Shown here in pieces: positions 7,684 to 12,749 of a stretch of DNA of 12,749 nucleotides. Below the pieces are notes generated by a model that saw only the letters and a program-made list of their open reading frames with translations, did not search any database and was not told the origin of the DNA. Source of the stretch: DATLYT01 sp035574455 (GTDB lineage: Bacteria > Bacteroidota > Ignavibacteria > UBA10030); contig DATLYT010000072.1 of the NCBI GenBank assembly GCA_035574455.1, positions 1-12,749 on the forward strand, in the 5' to 3' direction. Position 1 is the first letter of the stretch; each line of letters begins with the position of its first letter. The translations under genes were made by a program, and so were the position numbers.

Positions 7684-7772
7684 TGTTGTCCAACTACACA
7701 ACAGTCCCAGTAAGAGCAATCGTTCTGGTGTAGGAGTCTGGACCATACCTGTAAACTGTCAAACGTATAGCG

Positions 7773-8041
7773 ATGTTTTCTGCGTACGTATTAAGGAGTC
7801 TTCGAGATCATAAACGTTACATTGGGCTATCCGGGAGAGGGGAGCAACGTCAGAGAGAACACAACGCAGGGAGAACAAAATCGACGAGGTGGCGCAGACC
7901 ATTTATCCTTACGTATCAGGAGGAATTTGAGACGTTCGAAGAAGCTCGCAAGCGTGAGAAGTACTTTAAGACGGCAGCGGGTAGACGATTTCTTGACAAA
8001 GTCGAAACACCATTCTGGAAAGAGTATTTGAAAAATAACTT

Positions 8042-8051
<10 letters not shown>
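7773..8051 (+). CDS. Standalone GIY-YIG nuclease, ending inside a tRNA gene
   Basis: A 92-aa single-domain GIY-YIG endonuclease of the small UvrC-N-like (YhbQ-type) group. Motifs: AYVL (4-7) for the GIY strand, RYIGLS (15-20) with YIG, R26 in RQREHNAG as the catalytic Arg, RRPFILTYQEEF (41-52), and EARKREKYFK (57-66) with Glu57 as the metal-binding Glu, then GRRFL. All core catalytic positions are present. There is no Shine-Dalgarno before the ATG, as is common in Bacteroidota. The last codons L-R-P and the stop TAG at 8049-8051 are nucleotides 1-10 of the intact tRNA-Arg. A truncated copy of the same tRNA lies about 100 bp upstream. No DNA-binding domain is fused. It may be a nuclease acting at tRNA loci; that role is inferred from context only. 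Confidence 0.85.
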
Positions 8052-8115
<64 letters not shown>

Positions 8116-8159
8116 CAAGAATTTCACACCATCGATCAACCGATCAACGAAAGGAAAAC

Positions 8160-8849
8160 ATGCTTAAACCGAAGAAGAAGATCACGAAGAAGGAAATCAA
8201 AGAGGATAAACTCGTTTCGACCTATTTTGAAGCCAGAACGTGGTATGAGGAAAACAAGAAGCTCGTTAGTAGTGTCATTACCGGTCTGGTGATTGTCGTG
8301 CTCGCGGCCGTAGTTATCCGGAACAACATGGTCAGCAATAACGAGCAGGCGACGACAGAGTTGGCGAAGATTATGAAGTATTACGACCAGGGCAACTACG
8401 AAGCAGCCATTAATGGCATTCCGCAAGAAAATATCCGTGGTCTCCTTGCGGTAGTCAATGATTATGGCAGCACACACGCTGGGGAATTTGCTAAATTTTA
8501 TCTGGCAAATTCGTACTTCGCCATGGGCAATTACGATCAAGCGCTCGCCTATTTCCTCGATGTCAGCTTTGATGATAACCTTCTCCAAGCCTCAGCGTAT
8601 GCTGGCGCTGCCGCGTGTTACGAAGCCAAGGGCGACCGGGCTAACGCTGCTTCCTACTATGAACGAGCTGCTCTTCGGGGGAAAGAAAACGTTCAGGCCG
8701 CCGAACATCTTCACCACGCAGCGCTGAATTATGCAGCAGCCGGCAACAAAGAAAAAGCTACCGACCTCTTGAAGAAAGTGAAGAAGGAATATCCCACTTC
8801 GTCCATAGCACGGGAAGTCGACCGATTTATTGCTTCAATCAACTCATAA
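8160..8849 (+). CDS. Single-pass membrane protein with tetratricopeptide repeats
   Basis: A 229-aa protein with a very basic N-terminus (KPKKKITKKEIKEDK), one hydrophobic membrane segment at about residues 36-53, and a C-terminal region of TPR-like helices: FAKFYLANSYFAMGNYDQALAYFL, then AGAAACYEAKGDRANAASYYERA, then HHAALNYAAAGNKEKATDLL. The layout (cytoplasmic basic tail, one TM, periplasmic TPRs) resembles the YfgM/ancillary SecYEG-translocon group and many Bacteroidota TPR proteins. The function is unknown; TPRs imply protein-protein contacts. The start follows a good AAAGGAAAA site at 8150-8158. An 8-bp tandem repeat, CGATCAAC twice (8133-8148), lies in the leader. It could share a transcript with the tRNA. 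Confidence 0.8.
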   Translation: MLKPKKKITKKEIKEDKLVSTYFEARTWYEENKKLVSSVITGLVIVVLAAVVIRNNMVSNNEQATTELAKIMKYYDQGNYEAAINGIPQENIRGLLAVVNDYGSTHAGEFAKFYLANSYFAMGNYDQALAYFLDVSFDDNLLQASAYAGAAACYEAKGDRANAASYYERAALRGKENVQAAEHLHHAALNYAAAGNKEKATDLLKKVKKEYPTSSIAREVDRFIASINS

Positions 8850-8924
8850 ATAGGCGCGGACTTTTTATGGCGCGGGCGGTAGTTCTGACCCTGGTCTGCG
8901 ATCATTCCTCATCGTAAGAGCCGC

Positions 8925-10274
8925 ATGTCTTTACTTCCCACGAAGCCCTATGCCAAGCGTATTCTGAAGATAGCCACACCTGCCGTCGCCGGCCTTTCCT
9001 CGCAAATGATTGTTTCCATCATTGACACGGCGATGGTTGGCCGACTCAGCAATGCGGAAGTCGCCTTGGCCGCCATGGGTCTAGGAGTGCTCGCTACGTG
9101 GACGCTCACAGCTTTTTTTTCGAGCCTCGCGACGGGGACGCATATTTTGGTTGCACGGCGCCAAGGTCAGGGAAAGTATACCGAGGCTGGCATCGTCCTC
9201 AACAATTCACTCGTGCTTGCGTTTATTCTTGGAGTTATATTTGGCTTTTTAGGATACTACTTTTCGTATGAGATCATCAGCTTTTTTTCGAGTGATGACC
9301 TTGTAGCACGAGCCGGCGGCGAATATATGAAATATCGCTCGCTCGGGTTGCCATTCTTCCTCCTCGCCGTCGCATACCGAGGATTTTTCTACGGCATAGG
9401 CCACACGAAGGTCTTTATGTTTTCCGCCATCCTCTCCTATATTTTCAATATCGTCTTTAATTACTTTCTCATCTTTGGGAAGGGCGGATTCCCCCAAATG
9501 GGCATTGCCGGGGCAGGGTTAGCAGCATCCATCGGTATGCTGATTGGCTTTGTCTTTTTCGTCTTTGTAACTTTTTTACATTCTTATCGAAAGAAGTATA
9601 GATATTACGAGGTGGTGGCTCTCGGTTTTCGATATATTGACCCGATTGTTCGAATTTCGTTCCCTGTTTCGCTACAGAATATTTTGATCCTTTTTGGCTT
9701 TTTGCTCTTCGTCGCCATCACGGGGATTATCGGAACCGTGGAACAAGCCGCAACACAGGTCGTGATTACAGCGTTGTTTCTTTCATTCATGCCGTGTTTC
9801 GGATTGGGTATAGCGGCGCAGACGCTGGTTGGCAATGCACTGGGAAACGAACAGGCGGATGAAGCACAACGCTATGGTTTCGAGACAGCCAAGATCGCGG
9901 TCATCTTCACGCTACTTCTCGGATTGATTTTTGTTTTTGCTCCGGAGTTAATTCTCAGCATCATCACATCGAACGAGAGTGTCATTGCTATGGCGACACC
10001 GATTCTCCAGCTTGCAGGCGTTGCACAGATCATCTACGGCGCCGGCATTATTCTCGCCTATGCTTTGCAAGCAGCCGGTGCAACACTCTACGTGATGTAT
10101 GTTGAGGTGATTACGCACTGGCTTATTTTTCTCCCGCTCGCGTGGTTCTTAGGCGTTCAGACGGAACTCGGTATTTTTGGCGCCTGGCTAGCCTTACCAG
10201 TCTATATTGTGTTTTATACATTTTTGACGTGGTACCGGTTTCAATCGGGTACGTGGAAAAAGATGAAACTGTAA
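8925..10274 (+). CDS. MATE-family multidrug/organic cation efflux transporter
   Basis: A 449-aa polytopic inner-membrane protein of the MATE family (DinF/NorM-like), which exports drugs or organic compounds in exchange for Na+ or H+. The N-terminal signature reads LKIATPAVAGLSSQMIVSII followed by DTAMVGRLSNAEVALAA. The internal repeat includes ISFPVSLQNILILFGFLLFV, and the second-half GLGIAAQTLVGNALGNEQ block is the typical MATE TM7-8 loop. About 12 hydrophobic helices can be counted. Length is normal for the family. The upstream 75-bp gap has only a weak ribosome site; GGCGCGG occurs twice in it (8853-8859, 8869-8875). Substrate unknown. Confidence 0.9.
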   Translation: MSLLPTKPYAKRILKIATPAVAGLSSQMIVSIIDTAMVGRLSNAEVALAAMGLGVLATWTLTAFFSSLATGTHILVARRQGQGKYTEAGIVLNNSLVLAFILGVIFGFLGYYFSYEIISFFSSDDLVARAGGEYMKYRSLGLPFFLLAVAYRGFFYGIGHTKVFMFSAILSYIFNIVFNYFLIFGKGGFPQMGIAGAGLAASIGMLIGFVFFVFVTFLHSYRKKYRYYEVVALGFRYIDPIVRISFPVSLQNILILFGFLLFVAITGIIGTVEQAATQVVITALFLSFMPCFGLGIAAQTLVGNALGNEQADEAQRYGFETAKIAVIFTLLLGLIFVFAPELILSIITSNESVIAMATPILQLAGVAQIIYGAGIILAYALQAAGATLYVMYVEVITHWLIFLPLAWFLGVQTELGIFGAWLALPVYIVFYTFLTWYRFQSGTWKKMKL

Positions 10275-10329
10275 TGCCGTTTTACATAACTGATCTTACG
10301 CGGGACAAGGTGAAGAAGCATATCTCACC

Positions 10330-10363
10330 CCCGCTTACGGTATTCAGGTGGGCGCGTAGCGGG
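10330..10363 (+). other. Imperfect inverted repeat after the MATE gene
   Basis: CCCGCTTACG (10330-10339) pairs with CGTAGCGGG (10355-10363) leaving one bulged T; the loop is 15 nt. No T-run follows, so an intrinsic terminator is doubtful. It is the only notable structure between the transporter and the phosphatase apart from the repeat-like stretch nearer the latter. Confidence 0.3.
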
Positions 10364-10429
10364 CTGACTCTGGAGTGCTCGAGATTCAGCAAAGGTTATC
10401 CTACCTTATTAAACAGACTAGCCGCGAAA

Positions 10430-10535
10430 AATTCACAATGAACACTAAGGGTAAAGATGCGTAGGGACAGAGCATATTGCTTTGTATTTCTTTGCGCGCG
10501 TTGCAACTTCTTTGCGTCCTTTGAGGTTTCCTACC
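10430..10535. repeat. Degenerate interspersed-repeat remnant (CTTTGCG type)
   Basis: The 288-bp gap 10275-10562 holds no convincing gene. Its right half contains TTCTTTGCGCGCG (10488-10500) and TTCTTTGCGTCCTTTG (10508-10523), plus a separate ACACTAAGGGTAAAG stretch (10442-10456). These resemble the degenerate 'TTTGCGTTCTTTGCG' and 'CACTAAGG' interspersed repeats I recall from many environmental bacterial genomes. This is by eye and from memory; boundaries are approximate. Confidence 0.4.
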
Positions 10536-10562
10536 GTAGGATTGTTGGGAAGCAGCACTAGT

Positions 10563-12638
10563 ATGTCTCGATTTCGTCGCATCGTCTTTCTTCTGCTGAT
10601 CGGCGCCATTTTCTTCGGCGTGTACGTGTATGACGTCGCACAGCAAACGGTCCGCTTCGAGGTGAACGGAGCTAGTTACGTGCGCGAAGCATTCGTTCTG
10701 GTTGCCTTTGTACTGTTATACCTTCTCATCGTCGATAAGAGAGGGAGACGAGTTCGTAACATTCCGAAAGAACTCGGCAGACTTCTTGTCTTTGGTGTTA
10801 TTCTTTCTGGCGCCATTGCGTTAGCTGCGTTTCTGGTAAGCGGACGGAGTTCTGGAGAACAAGTTCAGGTCCCACAGGCAGCAATTGTCGAATTGTTGTC
10901 ATTCCTTGTTGGAATTCCTCTCGTTGTGTTTGCTCTCCATACGTTACTTACGTTGTATGACCTCATCCTCTATAAACGACGTAAGGGGGCACGGAGGAAT
11001 TTTATCATCTACCTCATTTTGCTCATAGCAACGTCGCTAACCACGCTTCCACTGCTTCCGGTGGATTTAGCACTCCTTGCTTCTGCGTTCATGCCGTTAG
11101 CCATTGTGATGATCGTTGTAAACTCGTTCAAGCAGAACTGGATTGTTTCCCTCTCACGTCGGGAGAAAATCTACTCGATTATCTATGGAGCGTTACTCTT
11201 TCTCGTGTTTGCTCTTCTTGCCGTGTTGTCGGAAAACGAATTCGGGCAGAAGGCATTACTGACCATCAGCGCTCCTTTGCAGCGTTTTGTCTTTTTGAAC
11301 CTGATTTTCGGTTCTTTCTATTGCGGTATGGCATTCGTCAGCACACTCTTCCACCTTCCCACCGCAGACGAATATGAACGCAAGCAGTCGGAATTGAGCT
11401 CGCTGCACAACCTGAGTAGGCTGGTAGCCCAAGTGTTCGACTTTCAGGATCTCGTGAACTCCGTTACGCACATGACGCTGGAAGTTGTTGGTGCCTCACG
11501 TGCGTGGTTGGAACTGATTAAACGCGACGGTAAAGGCGCCGTGGTTGCCGTAGAAACCGTTTCGAGGAAGAACATTTCTTCCGAACAGATTGATGCTATT
11601 CTCGGCGGTGCTGACGTTTCGCTCCGGAAACTGATTCTCGACACCAAGAAGTACTTCATCATCGATGACGTTGAAGAAGACAAGAGAACCAAGCATCTGA
11701 AAAAGTCCGGCGTTCGAGTCTCATCACTAGTCAGCATTCCTCTGGTTTCTCACGGTGAAATCATTGGCATTCTCCATGCAACAAAGGATATGGCATACGG
11801 CTTTGACCAGGATGATGTCGATGTCCTCACGACATTTGCCGACAACGTTACGATAGCGATTGAGAACTCTCGATTGATCTCAGAGTCAATCGAACGCGAG
11901 CGTCTCAAGCAGGAAATTATGGTTGCCCAGCAGATGCAGAAGAAGCTATTACCCGAACAATTGCCGCAGTATCCAACGTTAGAGCTTGCGGCGAGTTGGG
12001 AACCCTCGATGGAAGTCGGCGGCGACTATTACGATTTTGTCAACCTCGAGAACAACCGATTAGGCCTCGTCGTTGCAGATGTTGCCGGAAAAGGTGTCTC
12101 GGCAGCTTTTTATATGGCGGAAGTAAAAGGGATCTTCCAATCCCTGAGCAAACTCTGCTCCTCGCCCAAAGACTTATTGATCCGAGCTAATGAGACACTC
12201 ATCGGAAGTTTAGAGCGGCGCGCGTTTATCAGCCTTTTGTACGCCGTCATTGATACATCAAAAGGAACACTGCAGCTTGCGCGTGCAGGGCATTGTCCAA
12301 TGGCGTATATTTCAGAAAAGCGCCGCGAATTAATCCGACCGAATGGTTTAGGATTAGGCTTAACGAACGGCAAACTGTTTCGTGATTCGACGGATGAGAT
12401 TTCAATCAAACTCAAGCCCGGAGACGTCTGCGTTTTCTATACGGACGGCATTACGGAGTCAAGAAACGCCAACGGTGAGGAATACGGCTATGAGCGGTTA
12501 TTGGATGTGGTTTCAGCAAGCCGTGCAGAATCCGCAGAGTGTATTAAAACACGATTGCTTGATGAAGTAAAGCGGCACACCGGGAATTTAGCATACGGAG
12601 ACGACGTAACTCTCATTGTGGCGAAGTGGACCGGCTGA
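10563..12638 (+). CDS. Membrane GAF-SpoIIE (PP2C-type) serine phosphatase
   Basis: A 691-aa signalling phosphatase. Residues 1-265 contain about eight hydrophobic segments (roughly 7-23, 43-58, 73-93, 107-135, 147-165, 169-187, 204-222, 240-262). A GAF-like sensor spans about 285-440. A helical linker (VAQQMQKKLLP, 454-464) leads into the PP2C/SpoIIE domain with GGDYYD (486-491), DVAGKG (506-511), ARAGHCP, LKPGDVCVFYTDGITESRN and the terminal DDVTLIV. The metal-binding Asp residues are present, so it should be active. Such enzymes (RsbU-like) dephosphorylate STAS anti-sigma antagonists in partner-switching modules. I chose the ATG at 10563 because the in-frame extension to 10482 is read through the repeat-like region and lacks family features. 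A probable STAS gene follows 63 bp downstream. Confidence 0.88.
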   Translation: MSRFRRIVFLLLIGAIFFGVYVYDVAQQTVRFEVNGASYVREAFVLVAFVLLYLLIVDKRGRRVRNIPKELGRLLVFGVILSGAIALAAFLVSGRSSGEQVQVPQAAIVELLSFLVGIPLVVFALHTLLTLYDLILYKRRKGARRNFIIYLILLIATSLTTLPLLPVDLALLASAFMPLAIVMIVVNSFKQNWIVSLSRREKIYSIIYGALLFLVFALLAVLSENEFGQKALLTISAPLQRFVFLNLIFGSFYCGMAFVSTLFHLPTADEYERKQSELSSLHNLSRLVAQVFDFQDLVNSVTHMTLEVVGASRAWLELIKRDGKGAVVAVETVSRKNISSEQIDAILGGADVSLRKLILDTKKYFIIDDVEEDKRTKHLKKSGVRVSSLVSIPLVSHGEIIGILHATKDMAYGFDQDDVDVLTTFADNVTIAIENSRLISESIERERLKQEIMVAQQMQKKLLPEQLPQYPTLELAASWEPSMEVGGDYYDFVNLENNRLGLVVADVAGKGVSAAFYMAEVKGIFQSLSKLCSSPKDLLIRANETLIGSLERRAFISLLYAVIDTSKGTLQLARAGHCPMAYISEKRRELIRPNGLGLGLTNGKLFRDSTDEISIKLKPGDVCVFYTDGITESRNANGEEYGYERLLDVVSASRAESAECIKTRLLDEVKRHTGNLAYGDDVTLIVAKWTG

Positions 12639-12684
12639 GAACGAAATCCCAAGGAAGAGTATGAATAATTCGCAATTGTCCGTT

Positions 12685-12693
12685 AGAAGGAGA
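12685..12693 (+). promoter_or_regulatory. Strong Shine-Dalgarno for the last gene
   Basis: AGAAGGAGA lies nine bases before the ATG at 12702. It is the best ribosome site in the window; most neighbours have weak ones, which suggests the downstream protein is made at a higher level than the phosphatase. Confidence 0.7.
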
Positions 12694-12701
12694 TCTACAA
12701 C

Positions 12702-12749
12702 ATGAGCGATTTCAAAATCCAGCACCGCGAGGGAGACGGGGTCAATGTG
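12702..12749 (+). CDS. Start of a small gene, probable STAS anti-sigma-factor antagonist (3' end outside window)
   Basis: Only 16 codons are visible: MSDFKIQHREGDGVNV. The pattern (short start, beta strand, acidic turn, then GV-x-V) is that of the first strand pair of STAS-domain anti-sigma antagonists (SpoIIAA/RsbV), and SpoIIE phosphatases are often next to them. The sequence is too short to prove a domain, so the call rests mainly on context and the N-terminal pattern. Confidence 0.5.
   Translation, partial: MSDFKIQHREGDGVNV

Noticed and set aside
7592..7720. Upstream tRNA copy as a functional tRNA with an intron or permuted arms
   Set aside because: The D-arm insertion is not at a known intron position, and the T arm and 3' acceptor strand are missing downstream; the bases after 7683 form only a small TGTTGT/ACAACA hairpin.
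7993..8030. Private promoter for the intact tRNA inside the GIY-YIG gene (TTGACA at 7993, TATTTG at 8025)
   Set aside because: The spacing is 26 bp, far from the usual 16-19, and no good -10 lies at the right distance from the TTGACA.
10482..10562. 27-residue N-terminal extension of the SpoIIE phosphatase
   Set aside because: It is encoded by the repeat-like stretch; the MSRFRR start at 10563, directly before the first membrane helix, looks more natural, though without a clear ribosome site this is not certain.

Overview
The window reads as a stretch of chromosome from a Gram-negative bacterium, most likely from the Bacteroidota/Chlorobiota/Ignavibacteria side of the tree. That placement is an inference from the gene mix, protein style and moderate GC, not from a marker gene. 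Lipopolysaccharide genes (a lipid A acyltransferase and a heptosyltransferase-like GT9 enzyme) show an outer membrane. Every supported gene lies on the + strand.

Left part (1-3788): the 3' part of a hotdog-fold acyl-CoA thioesterase, an exported PQQ-type sugar dehydrogenase one base downstream, a hairpin terminator candidate, then a large cytoplasmic GH57 alpha-glucanase with a C-terminal CBM20-like starch-binding domain. Middle (3797-7528): a tight gene string in which three successive junctions overlap as ATGA. It holds a membrane-anchored GH13 alpha-amylase homologue that has lost its catalytic residues, a YjbQ-family protein, a LpxL/HtrB-type acyltransferase and a GT9 heptosyltransferase. 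The first looks like a starch-binding pseudoenzyme; the last two build the LPS core.

Centre (7529-8115) is the most unusual part. A tRNA-Arg(CCG) appears twice, 450 bp apart. The downstream copy is complete. The upstream copy matches it from the first tRNA nucleotide through the anticodon arm, then loses the T arm and 3' acceptor strand, and its D arm is split by a 36-nt palindrome. Between them lies a small standalone GIY-YIG nuclease gene whose last three codons and stop codon are the first ten nucleotides of the intact tRNA. This looks like a compact tRNA-associated nuclease element that entered at the tRNA 5' end and kept a functional tRNA at its right edge.

Right part (8160-12749): a single-pass membrane TPR protein, a MATE-family transporter, an intergenic stretch with degraded CTTTGCG-type repeats, a multi-pass membrane GAF-SpoIIE phosphatase, and the start of a small gene with a strong Shine-Dalgarno site. 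That last gene is probably the STAS anti-sigma-factor antagonist the phosphatase would act on, which would make a partner-switching signalling pair.
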